DNA of 28,954 nucleotides from Burkholderiales bacterium (GTDB taxonomy: Bacteria > Pseudomonadota > Gammaproteobacteria > Burkholderiales > Burkholderiaceae_C), in the NCBI GenBank assembly GCA_947453585.1, contig CANGHQ010000002.1, forward strand, positions 1 to 28,954, written 5' to 3'. A program made the position numbers and the translations under genes. Position 1 is the stretch's first letter; the number at the start of each line of letters is the position of its first letter. Positions 8,931 through 16,412 of the stretch are shown here, piece by piece. The notes under the pieces are model-generated. The model was not told the DNA's origin, searched no databases, and worked only from the letters and a program-made list of their open reading frames with translations.

Positions 8931-9554
8931 ATGGAAGTAGTTTTAGACAAGCAGTACCCGGTGTCCGCCGGGGTAGACGCCGCCTGGACGGTGTTGGCCA
9001 ATATGAACGAGCTGGCCACCTGCATGCCCGGCGCACAAATCACGTCTGAGATTGACGCCACCCACTTCACCGGCAGCGTGCGCGTCAAAGTGGGCCCGGC
9101 CGTGGCGGCGTTTGCTGGCACGATTGAGATTTTGGCGCTCGACCCCGCCACTCGCACCCTGAAGATGATGGGCAAGGGCGCCGACAAGGGCGGCTCGTCC
9201 GCGTCCATGGAACTCACCGCCAACCTGGTGGCAATTGACGCCAACAGCTGCACGCTGGTGGGCCACGCCGAAGTGATTGTCAACGGCAAGTTTGCGCAAT
9301 TTGGCGGACGCATGATGGGCTCGGTGTCCGACATGATCCTGGGCCAGTTTGCGGTGGTGTTCTCGCAAAAAGCCGCCGTGGTGCAAGCCGCGCTGGCGCC
9401 CGTAGCCAGTGCGGCTCCAGGCGAGAGCGCCGCGCCCGCCGCCACAGCACCCGCGCCGCAAGCGCCGGTGGTCGCCCAAGAGTTCAACGCCCTGGGCTTG
9501 GTCTGGGCGCTGGTCAAAGACTTTTTTGCCAAGCTGTTTGGCAGCAAGCGCTAA
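8931..9554 (+). CDS. coxG: CoxG family protein (SRPBCC fold), membrane-associated CODH partner
   Basis: 207-residue CoxG. The N-terminal SRPBCC/START-like domain covers about residues 1-145 (MPGAQ, GSVRVKVGP, GRMMGSVSDMILGQF). An Ala/Pro-rich linker follows (about 155-180), then an amphipathic C-terminal segment ending FFAKLFGSKR that could anchor it to the inner membrane. CoxG is reported to recruit CODH to the membrane, and recent mycobacterial work describes it as a quinone-binding electron-transfer partner. It lies beyond the 8883-8919 hairpin and 15 bp before coxD. No strong Shine-Dalgarno sequence is visible before the ATG. Confidence 0.88.
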   Translation: MEVVLDKQYPVSAGVDAAWTVLANMNELATCMPGAQITSEIDATHFTGSVRVKVGPAVAAFAGTIEILALDPATRTLKMMGKGADKGGSSASMELTANLVAIDANSCTLVGHAEVIVNGKFAQFGGRMMGSVSDMILGQFAVVFSQKAAVVQAALAPVASAAPGESAAPAATAPAPQAPVVAQEFNALGLVWALVKDFFAKLFGSKR

Positions 9555-9569
9555 GCCGCAGGCGCGCCC

Positions 9570-10502
9570 ATGAGCACCTCTGCTGACACGGCCTCGCCCC
9601 AAGGCCTGCGCGAGCGCCTGTTTACGGCGGGCTATATCGCCGACGAAGACCTCGCCAGCCTGGTCTGGATGGGCTTGTCGCTCGAGCGCCCGCTGCTGTT
9701 GGAGGGCGAAGCTGGCGTGGGCAAAACCGCCATTGCCAGCGCCTGCGCCCGTGCGTTGGGCCGGCCCTTGCTGCGCCTGCAGTGCTACGAAGGTCTGGAC
9801 CTGAGCCAAGCGGTCTACGAGTGGAACTACAGCCGCCAGCTGCTCGAAATCCGCATGACCGAAGCCGGCCAGGGCGACCGATCCGCACTGCGGGACAACC
9901 TGTTTTCTGAGGCCTTTTTGCTGGAGCGCCCGCTCTTGCAGGCGATCCGCTCGCCCGAGCCCTGCGTGCTGCTGATCGACGAGATTGACCGGGCTGACGA
10001 GGCTTTTGAAGCCTTTTTGCTGGAAATGCTGTCTGAGTACCAAATCAGCGTGCCCGAGATCGGCACCCTGCGCGCCGTAACGAAACCCTTGGTCATCTTG
10101 ACCAGCAACGGCACGCGCGATTTGTCGGACGCGCTGCGCCGGCGTTGCCTGTTTCACTTTGTTGACTTTCCCACCCTGGCGCGCGAGACGCAAATCGTGC
10201 GCACCCTGGTGCCCGAGGCCGCGAGCCGCCTGGTGGAAGAGTGCGTGGCCTTTGTGCAGCGCCTGCGCAAGGAAGACCTGGACAAAACCCCGGGCGTGGC
10301 CGAAACCCTGGACTGGGTGCGCGTGCTGTTCAAGCTCGGCCATAGCGAGCTGCCCATTGACCCGCAGCTGCTCATGCCCTCGTTGGCGGCGCTGCTCAAA
10401 ACCCGCAACGACCGCTGGCAAGTCACGGCAGATCGCGTAGGCAAGCTCATGGACGGCCCGCGCATGGGCCAGGACGCGGGCGTGGCCGCCGCCCTGAAAT
10501 AG
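9570..10502 (+). CDS. coxD: CoxD-type MoxR AAA+ ATPase, CODH maturation
   Basis: 310-residue MoxR-family AAA+ ATPase. Walker A is GEAGVGKT (about 46-53), Walker B is VLLIDEIDRADE, and sensor 1 with arginine finger is LTSNGTRDLSDALRRRC. In Oligotropha, CoxD is needed for the sulfur step of Mo-Cu centre assembly and works with the CoxE VWA protein, a usual MoxR-VWA pairing. Here coxE starts five bases after the coxD stop, consistent with a complex. There is a 15-bp gap after coxG and the start is ATG. Motifs are intact and the length is typical. Confidence 0.92.
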   Translation: MSTSADTASPQGLRERLFTAGYIADEDLASLVWMGLSLERPLLLEGEAGVGKTAIASACARALGRPLLRLQCYEGLDLSQAVYEWNYSRQLLEIRMTEAGQGDRSALRDNLFSEAFLLERPLLQAIRSPEPCVLLIDEIDRADEAFEAFLLEMLSEYQISVPEIGTLRAVTKPLVILTSNGTRDLSDALRRRCLFHFVDFPTLARETQIVRTLVPEAASRLVEECVAFVQRLRKEDLDKTPGVAETLDWVRVLFKLGHSELPIDPQLLMPSLAALLKTRNDRWQVTADRVGKLMDGPRMGQDAGVAAALK

Positions 10503-10507
10503 GCGCC

Positions 10508-11758
10508 ATGGCCGCCGACCCCGCGTCTGCCGCCCTCGCTGCGGTGGCATCCACGCCCCCGGCAGCCCCGCCGCCGCGCCTGCCGCCCGCCACCGACCCG
10601 CGCACCCAACTCGGCGAATTTGCCCACTACCTGCGCCAGCACGGTTTTGCCCTGGGCTACGCCGAACTCGAACTCATGGTGCAAGCCGCCGCCGCCCTGC
10701 CCCTGGCGCAGTGGCCGCGCACCCAGGCCCTGTGGCGCGCCATTGCCAGCGGCAGCCAGACGCAGTGGCGCAAATACCCCGATCTGCACCAGGCTTTTTG
10801 GTTCCCGCACCAGGTCAAGGGCAGCACCCGCACCTCGGGCCTCACCCAGCGCGCGCGCACCCTGCCCGAGCTGGTGCAGCAAATGCACCAGGACATGGCC
10901 CAGCAAAGCGGCAATAGTGCGCCCGACAAGGCCCGCCCCACCGTGGGCCAAGCCGATGACGCCGCTGCGGGCGAGTTGGAAGAAGCCGGCGGCGAACGCG
11001 CCCAAGGCGGCGCCAGCAGCACCGCGCCGCTGGACCAGCGCGACTTTGCCGAATGGATGCCCGGCGACATGGACCGTTTTGAGCCCATGGTCGAAGCCCT
11101 CAAAAAACGCCTGCGCGCCCAGTTGCTGCGCCGCTTTCAGCCCACCGGCGACCGGGGCACGGTGCACCTGCGCCGTTCGCTGCGCGGCGCGCTGGCCAGT
11201 GGGGGCGAGATCGTCAAACTTGCGCGCGTGCAGCGCCAGCGCCGCCAACCCCGGGTGGTGGTGCTGGTGGACGTGAGCCGCTCTATGGAAGTGCACGCCC
11301 AGTTTTACCTGCGCCTGTCCCGCGCTTTTGTCGAGGTGATGGACGCGCGCGCCCTGGTCTTTCACACCAGCGTGGCCGATGTCACACCGCTCATGAAACG
11401 GCGCAGCGCGCGGGTACAAGAAAAGGTCAACGCCGTCACCTTCGGCTTTGGCGGCGGCACCCGCATCGCCAGTTGCCTGCAAGAGGCACTGCGCCTGCAC
11501 CTGGACCGCCGCTCCTTGCAGCGCGGCGATCTGTTCATGGTGTTTAGCGACGGCTACGACACCGATCCGCCCGACGAGCTGGGCGCCGTGCTGGCCCAGG
11601 TGCGTGCGCGCGGCGCGCGGGTGTGCTGGCTGCACCCCACGGTGCAGGCGCCCCAGTCCGAGGCGCTGCTGCGCGCGGCAGCGCAGGTGAACCGGTTCAT
11701 GCCGGCCCATAATTTGGCCAGCTTGGCGCGTCTGCCCGATTTGCTGCGCAGCGCCTGA
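10508..11758 (+). CDS. coxE: CoxE-type VWA-domain protein, CODH maturation
   Basis: 416 residues. The C-terminal von Willebrand A domain has an intact metal-ion-dependent adhesion site, VVVLVDVSRSMEV (Asp255, Ser257, Ser259), and the later GGGTRIASCLQEAL and FSDGYDTDPPDEL segments. The N-terminal half begins with an Ala/Pro-rich stretch followed by a helical region that includes an acidic/Ala-rich section around 140-180. CoxE is taken to act with CoxD in inserting copper or sulfur at the CoxL centre. It is five bases after coxD and 37 before the next gene. The very Pro/Ala-rich first 35 residues look disordered; the true start could be slightly later, but the ATG at 10508 fits the tight operon spacing. 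Confidence 0.9.
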   Translation: MAADPASAALAAVASTPPAAPPPRLPPATDPRTQLGEFAHYLRQHGFALGYAELELMVQAAAALPLAQWPRTQALWRAIASGSQTQWRKYPDLHQAFWFPHQVKGSTRTSGLTQRARTLPELVQQMHQDMAQQSGNSAPDKARPTVGQADDAAAGELEEAGGERAQGGASSTAPLDQRDFAEWMPGDMDRFEPMVEALKKRLRAQLLRRFQPTGDRGTVHLRRSLRGALASGGEIVKLARVQRQRRQPRVVVLVDVSRSMEVHAQFYLRLSRAFVEVMDARALVFHTSVADVTPLMKRRSARVQEKVNAVTFGFGGGTRIASCLQEALRLHLDRRSLQRGDLFMVFSDGYDTDPPDELGAVLAQVRARGARVCWLHPTVQAPQSEALLRAAAQVNRFMPAHNLASLARLPDLLRSA

Positions 11759-11795
11759 ACCCTTCTTACTTTCAACCAATCACAGGAACATAGCC

Positions 11796-12473
11796 ATGGG
11801 ATGCTTACTCAAACAAGGCGGCGGTTTGTATGCCCGCCTGCGCGTGGGCGCGGTGCTCTTGGCTGCGGGCACCGGCAGCCGCATGGGCGGCGTGGCCAAG
11901 TCGCTGATCCGCCTGCAAGGCGTGCCGCTCATCAACCGCCAGCTCATCGCCCTGAGCGGCGCGGGCGTGGACGAGGTGGTCGTGGTCACCGGCTTTGCGC
12001 GCGACGCAGTAGAAGCCAGCGTATCGACCTTCCCCGTGACCCTGGCGCACAACGCCGACTACGCCCTAGGCCAGCAAAGCTCGGTGCGCGTGGGCTTGCA
12101 GGCGCTGCGCGGCAACTTTGACGCCGTGCTGGTGGTGCTGGCCGACCAGCCCCTCCTGGGCGCGGCGGACCTGACCGAGCTGATTGCCGCTTTCAAAAAG
12201 CGCCCCGCCGGTCACGTGGTGGTGCCGGTGGTAGACGGCCAGCGCGGCAACCCCCTCGTGATGGACGAGGTCGCACTGGCCGATATTTTGGCCAGCGACA
12301 CCAACCTGGGCTGCCGCCATCTGGTGGAGCGCCAACCCGAGCTGGTGCATGTGCACACCAGCGCCAACACCCGCTTTGTCACCGACCTCGACACCCTGGC
12401 CGACCTGGAAGCGCTGGCCCAGCGCACCGGCTGGAGGCTCGATTTGCCTGCCGAACACGGCCTGCCCGCATGA
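11796..12473 (+). CDS. MocA/MobA-like molybdenum cofactor nucleotidyltransferase (probable CTP type)
   Basis: 225-residue NTP-transferase. The signature loop LAAGTGSRMGG (22-32) with Lys35 binds the nucleotide; LADQPLLG (Asp117) is the metal-binding region; QRGNPLVM follows. MocA-type enzymes add CMP to molybdopterin, and CODH uses exactly the cytosine dinucleotide form, so this most likely makes the CoxL cofactor. The DQP form of the motif fits cytidylyltransferases better than the guanylyl MobA. The start is ATG 11796 with GGAA seven bases before; the core domain begins only at about residue 17, so the first residues are an unusual extension. Its stop overlaps the next gene by four bases (ATGA). 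Confidence 0.85.
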   Translation: MGCLLKQGGGLYARLRVGAVLLAAGTGSRMGGVAKSLIRLQGVPLINRQLIALSGAGVDEVVVVTGFARDAVEASVSTFPVTLAHNADYALGQQSSVRVGLQALRGNFDAVLVVLADQPLLGAADLTELIAAFKKRPAGHVVVPVVDGQRGNPLVMDEVALADILASDTNLGCRHLVERQPELVHVHTSANTRFVTDLDTLADLEALAQRTGWRLDLPAEHGLPA

Positions 12474-13174
12474 ACACGCCGCTGATTGCGCCCAACAGCG
12501 CGCACTGGCCAGTGCCCATGGCGGTACACCGCCTGGAAGGCGCGCAGGCGGTGAACGACGTGCTGGCACGCATCTTCAGCGTCATGCGCGCCACCGACCT
12601 GGCCCAGCACCCTGAGCGCGCAGGCAGCTTTTACGCAAGCGCCGACGATTTGCTGCAGCGCGTGGACGTGCCCGAATTCCACACGCTGGTGAAGTTCATC
12701 GCCCAGTCGCTACAAGCCACGGCCAAACAGGCCAACGCCGGGGTCTGGCCCAGCGGACGCCACGGCTTGCAGCTCGAACTGGTGGGCCTGTGGTTTCAGA
12801 TCCAGAACGGCGCGGCTTTTCACGACGTGCACACCCACGGCAACTGTTCGTGGTCTGGCGTGTACTACGTGCAGATCGACCCGGTGGCAGAACGCCAGCG
12901 TGAGCCGCAGTGGGGCGCGCTCAACGGCGCTACGCGCTTTTACAGCCCCATGTTCCCGCTCTTGGGCGGCGCTTACATGGACATGGGCAACGCCTACCTG
13001 CAAAACGCCACACTGGACGTGACGCCGCACGAGGGCGAATTGGTGCTGTTCCCCTCCTTTTTGCCGCACAAGGCGCTGCCCTACGTCGGCACCCAAGACC
13101 GCATCGTGGTGTCCTTCAATGCCCAGATTCGCGCGCCCCAGGGGGACCAGATTTACCGCTATGCCGGGACGTGA
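12470..13174 (+). CDS. Putative 2OG-Fe(II) oxygenase (TIGR02466-like), coupled to mocA
   Basis: 234 residues resembling the TIGR02466 group of putative 2-oxoglutarate/Fe(II) oxygenases. Candidate iron ligands are in FHDVHTHGNCSWSGVYYV (His118, His121, His123) and LFPSFLPHKALPY (His200). Arg211 in TQDRIVVSFN is a likely 2-oxoglutarate contact. The substrate is unknown. It is the last gene of the plus-strand cox run and overlaps the mocA stop by four bases (ATGA), a strong sign of coupled translation. I know of no 2OG oxygenase in described CODH loci, so its role here is open; it may be a passenger. No terminator is visible in the short gap to the convergent DUF411 gene. Confidence 0.75.
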   Translation: MNTPLIAPNSAHWPVPMAVHRLEGAQAVNDVLARIFSVMRATDLAQHPERAGSFYASADDLLQRVDVPEFHTLVKFIAQSLQATAKQANAGVWPSGRHGLQLELVGLWFQIQNGAAFHDVHTHGNCSWSGVYYVQIDPVAERQREPQWGALNGATRFYSPMFPLLGGAYMDMGNAYLQNATLDVTPHEGELVLFPSFLPHKALPYVGTQDRIVVSFNAQIRAPQGDQIYRYAGT

Positions 13175-13224
13175 GACGGCGGGGCGTACTGCCGCGCGGC
13201 TAACGCGTCACCCGTGCGCAGCCA

Positions 13225-13722
13225 TCACACCGCCACGCCTTTGACGTAGCTCTGGTAGACGCGTGTGCCGCCACCGGGCAGCACCAGCAGCACATCAAAC
13301 GGGTCTTTGCGGCCTTGGTAGACGGCGCCGTCCATGCCGGGCGAGCCTACCGGCATTCCGGGCACGGCCAAGCCCACGGCCTGGGGCTTTTCGCGCAGCA
13401 GGCGCTGCACGTCTTTGGCCGGCACATGGCCTTCGAGCGCATAGCCGCCCACACTCGCCGTATGGCAGGAGCCCAGCGCTGCGGGAATGCCCAGGCGCTT
13501 GCGCGCCGCCTCGTTGCCGCTGCCATTCACGCGCACCACAAAGCCCGACTTTTCCATGTGCAAGACCCAGTCTTCACAACAGCCGCAAGCCGGGTCTTTC
13601 CAGACCTCGACCTGGGGTTTGGTGGGCGCAGCCTGCGCCGCAGCCACGGCGGCGGCCAGCGGCAACAGCGCGATGCGCTGCAAACTCGCGCGCCGGGTCA
13701 GTGTTTTAGTGTGCATGGGCAT
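13225..13722 (-). CDS. DUF411 / CopG-like periplasmic copper-binding protein
   Basis: 165-residue exported protein of the DUF411 family. A basic N-terminus and Ala-rich hydrophobic segment (about 15-32, ending AQAAP) form a signal peptide. The mature part has VEVWKDPACGCCEDW (Cys46, Cys48, Cys49), GSCHT (Cys86, His87), EGHVP (His99) and PGMPVGSPGM. CopG, a DUF411 member of copper-resistance loci, holds a Cys-bridged copper cluster with these Cys residues. Start ATG 13722 (or 13716) overlaps the 3' end of the cupredoxin gene, so the two form one unit. It is convergent with the cox run. Confidence 0.85.
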   Translation of the reverse strand: MPMHTKTLTRRASLQRIALLPLAAAVAAAQAAPTKPQVEVWKDPACGCCEDWVLHMEKSGFVVRVNGSGNEAARKRLGIPAALGSCHTASVGGYALEGHVPAKDVQRLLREKPQAVGLAVPGMPVGSPGMDGAVYQGRKDPFDVLLVLPGGGTRVYQSYVKGVAV

Positions 13723-14224
13723 CCCCCGAGTGGGCGGCCTTGGCGGCAGCCACCTGCACCTGGCCTTTCATGCCCGCCTCAGAGTGGCCGGGCTGCAGGC
13801 AGGCAAAGTTCACCACGCCGGCCTGGCTGAACTTCCACACCAGCTCGCCCGACTGTCCCGGGGCTAGCGTCAGCATATTGGGCTCGGGGTGCGCCATGGC
13901 CGGTGACTTTTTCATCATCTCGGCGTGGGCCTTGAGGTCTTTTTCGCTGCCCAACACGATTTCATGCCTGAGCTGGCCGGTGTTTTTGACGACGATGCGC
14001 AGGGTCTCGCCCTGTTTGACCGACAGCTTGGACGGCACAAACTGCATGCTGTCGCGCATTTCCACCTGCACGGTGCGCGTCGCTTTGCTGGACTGGCCCG
14101 CCTCGCCGATCGACGAGGTGGGCTGCGCATGCTGGTGCGCGTTGGCGCTGCCGGTGGCAAAAGCGGGTGACGTGGCCAGCAGCATGGCGTTGGCCAAGGC
14201 CAGCAAGGTGTTTTGGAGTTTCAT
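13706..14224 (-). CDS. Periplasmic cupredoxin (plastocyanin/azurin-like)
   Basis: 172-residue exported type I copper protein. The signal peptide is about 1-23 (LLALANAMLLATSPAFA). A His-containing linker follows (AHQHAQ), then a cupredoxin domain from about 50. Copper ligands are visible in the usual order: His87 (LRHEIVLG), then Cys142, His147 and Met152 (FACLQPGHSEAGMKG). Members of this group are commonly found with copper-resistance genes. The C-terminus is His-rich (SGDAHAH). The downstream DUF411 gene overlaps it by 17 bases. Probable roles are copper binding or periplasmic electron transfer. Any link to the copper of CoxL is only suggested by position. Confidence 0.85.
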   Translation of the reverse strand: MKLQNTLLALANAMLLATSPAFATGSANAHQHAQPTSSIGEAGQSSKATRTVQVEMRDSMQFVPSKLSVKQGETLRIVVKNTGQLRHEIVLGSEKDLKAHAEMMKKSPAMAHPEPNMLTLAPGQSGELVWKFSQAGVVNFACLQPGHSEAGMKGQVQVAAAKAAHSGDAHAH

Positions 14225-14323
14225 CGGGCTTTCCTCATCGGGGGAGGGTTTGAAATCCAGGTGGGTTTGGATGGCGGCCTTGCCGCTTCTAGGCCGCGCA
14301 GCCTGCGGGCGCAGTCAGGGAAA

Positions 14324-14665
14324 TCAGTGCACCACCACCGGGTTTTGCGCCAGCCCGGCGTATTGCTCCAGCGTCTCTTCGACTTCTTCTTGGGTGGGCA
14401 TGTTGACTTGCCAGGCCACAATGTGCTGCTGAAACAGCTCGGCCCAGGAGCCGTCGAGGTAAACCTCTTTGCCCGAACGCTTGTCCACGATCTCAAAGCC
14501 GTGGCGCGCTAGCATGGGCACGCCCTGGGGGTATTGCGCGGTTTTGATTTCGCTCAGGGCGGTGTTGCCTGGTCCGTTGGCCGAAGCCGGGCTCATGTCC
14601 TGCGCTTGTGCGTTGGCCAGCATGTGGGTCACGGTGAAGGTTTCGGAGTCGTAGAGCGTGTGCAT
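14324..14665 (-). CDS. DUF3567 family protein
   Basis: 113 residues matching the betaproteobacterial DUF3567 family of unknown function. Typical family features are the MHTLYDSETFTV start, HGFEIVDKRSGKEVYLDG and AELFQQHI, followed by an acidic helix (EEVEETLEQY). It is likely cytoplasmic: no signal or membrane segment is seen. It is separated by 76 bp from the upstream DUF3108 gene and about 100 bp from the cupredoxin gene, both on the same strand. The stretch 14225-14323 shows no clear terminator. Confidence 0.8.
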   Translation of the reverse strand: MHTLYDSETFTVTHMLANAQAQDMSPASANGPGNTALSEIKTAQYPQGVPMLARHGFEIVDKRSGKEVYLDGSWAELFQQHIVAWQVNMPTQEEVEETLEQYAGLAQNPVVVH

Positions 14666-14741
14666 GCAGTGCTTTTTGGTGCGGATTGGTTTCTAGGTTA
14701 ACAGGATTTGTGGGTTTTACCGGTTTTTGCAAGTCTGCGGC

Positions 14742-16049
14742 TCAAGGTTTTTCGGTTCGGCTCCACAGCATGTCTACCTCGTCGCCATTGATTTGCGTCA
14801 GGCGAATGCGCGCGGGCAGGTAACCCAGCGCGGGCGCCAGCCACAGCTCGACCCGGGTGTCAAAGTCGCTCGAATGCTCGCGCAGCAGCTTTATGGCGGG
14901 CAATTCACGACCGTCGATCTTGAGCCGCTCGGGCGCGCCCACCAGAAATGTCCAGTTTTCCGAAGTGCGCGGGCCCACCGCCTGAAAGGGCAGCTGCAAG
15001 CCGGGGCTAAAGCGCCCGGCGTTGGCGCCCCACATGGCAGCGAGCTGCGCAAAAATACTGAGCTGGTCTTGCGCCAGAGGCATCAGCGGCGCGTCCGGCG
15101 TGTTGGCGCTAAACGTAACCAAGCCCTTGGCGCGCTGAAAGTGCGCTGCCACCTCGCTGCGCACCTTGTCGCCAAAACGCAGCGGCTCCAGGCCCTGTGG
15201 CGTCAAGGCCCCTTTGCTGGTTTGCACCCTTGAGCCGAGCAAAAAGTGGCTGATTTCCAGCCGCGCGTCATAGGTTTTGCCGTCTTGCAGCCACAGCAGC
15301 TCCCCCGAGACGTAGTAGCGAAAGCCCTTGACCAGGCCGGACACGTCGTACTTGAGCCGGGTGGAGCCGGGGAAGCGGTAGTCGTACACCGGCAAAGCCG
15401 GGGCGTCGGCGCTGTCTGCGCCTGCCGCCGCAGGTGAAGTTGCTGGCGTACCGACAAGCGCTGTTGGCAAGGCGCCTGGCGCCACGGGCTGCGTGGCCGC
15501 CTGAGCTTGGGCCGGGGCCGGGGCCGGGATCGGTGCTTGGGTCGCCGCGGCCGATGCCGCAGGCACTGCAGCGGGCGCCGAAGCTGCCTCTGCAGGGCCC
15601 AAAGTCGCGTGTGCCCTGGCGGCATCCGCCACGGCCGCGCTGTCCTCTGGGGCCGTTGCAGGCGGGGAATTGGAGCCCGCTGCCGCCGCAATCGGTGCGG
15701 GCTCTGAAGCCGGGGGCTCGGGCGCCACCAAAAACGCCGCGCCTGCGGGCTTGCGCGCGGGTTTGGGGGCCGGTGGCGGCGCGGTGGCGGCTGGCGCGGG
15801 AGCGACCGGCGCCTTGTCCGCGCCATTGTCAAACTGCACGGTTCGGGTGATAAACGCGCGGTTGACGGGCGAAGTGTTTGCGCCATTGCCTAGTCCCGGC
15901 AAAACCTGCGCCAGCCCTTGTAGCGCCAGCGCATGCAGCCACAGCACCACCAGGGCTGCCAAGGTCAGCGCCAGCACCCCTGCGGGCCAGCGTGCAGCGC
16001 GCGCCACAGACTGCTGCACGGGCCTGCCAGGCTTCAGGTCGCCGGGCAT
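14742..16049 (-). CDS. DUF3108 domain protein with long Pro/Ala-rich linker
   Basis: 435 residues in three parts: an N-terminal membrane anchor (about 22-47, VLALTLAALVVLWLHALAL), a very long Pro/Ala-rich low-complexity linker (about 80-210), and a C-terminal DUF3108 domain (about 220-430; YDVSGLVKGFRYYVSGELLW, RFGDKVRSEVAAHF, RIRLTQINGDEVDMLW). DUF3108 proteins are envelope proteins of unknown function; the layout suggests an inner-membrane anchor with the domain in the periplasm. The gene begins one base after the stop of the upstream 111-residue gene, so they are coupled. The linker is unusually long and repeat-like (PAPA, PAPAPAQAQA) and probably varies between strains. Confidence 0.8.
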   Translation of the reverse strand: MPGDLKPGRPVQQSVARAARWPAGVLALTLAALVVLWLHALALQGLAQVLPGLGNGANTSPVNRAFITRTVQFDNGADKAPVAPAPAATAPPPAPKPARKPAGAAFLVAPEPPASEPAPIAAAAGSNSPPATAPEDSAAVADAARAHATLGPAEAASAPAAVPAASAAATQAPIPAPAPAQAQAATQPVAPGALPTALVGTPATSPAAAGADSADAPALPVYDYRFPGSTRLKYDVSGLVKGFRYYVSGELLWLQDGKTYDARLEISHFLLGSRVQTSKGALTPQGLEPLRFGDKVRSEVAAHFQRAKGLVTFSANTPDAPLMPLAQDQLSIFAQLAAMWGANAGRFSPGLQLPFQAVGPRTSENWTFLVGAPERLKIDGRELPAIKLLREHSSDFDTRVELWLAPALGYLPARIRLTQINGDEVDMLWSRTEKP

Positions 16050-16050
16050 C

Positions 16051-16386
16051 TCAGGGGGCCGCGTCCCCGGCGGCGAACACGGGCATGTCCCAGTGGAGCA
16101 ACTCGGCCAGGCGGCACATCACCCAGCGCGCCTCGGGCATTTCAAGCACCGCGTCTTCGCCGGTAATGGCTTGCAGGCACTGCGCCAGCACCGCCGAGGT
16201 GTGCAAATCACGCGCCAACTGCATCTGGCTGGCCGTGGGCGCCAGGGTTTGCGCCAGGTCCTCGCACAGCTCATAGCGGGCGGCCACCACCTCGCGCGCG
16301 GTGTGCGGCCGGGTTTGGCCCGGCGTTACGAACAGCGCCACAAAAGACGGCGGAATCTCAATTTGCGAAGCGTCAGACATGGGCAT
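16051..16386 (-). CDS. Conserved hypothetical protein upstream of DUF3108 gene
   Basis: 111 residues, soluble, no recognised family. The first part, IPPSFVALFVTPGQTRPH, followed by a helical region (AREVVAARYELCEDLAQTLAP) resembles small Burkholderiales proteins found in this neighbourhood, but I cannot name a domain. It contains three Cys without a metal-site spacing. Either ATG (16386 or 16380) could be used; no clear Shine-Dalgarno sequence separates them. It sits between the helicase (26 bp upstream) and the DUF3108 gene (1 bp downstream), so it is probably part of one transcript. Confidence 0.65.
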   Translation of the reverse strand: MPMSDASQIEIPPSFVALFVTPGQTRPHTAREVVAARYELCEDLAQTLAPTASQMQLARDLHTSAVLAQCLQAITGEDAVLEMPEARWVMCRLAELLHWDMPVFAAGDAAP

Positions 16387-16412
16387 TGGAAGTTGGGCAA
16401 TAAGCCAGGGCC

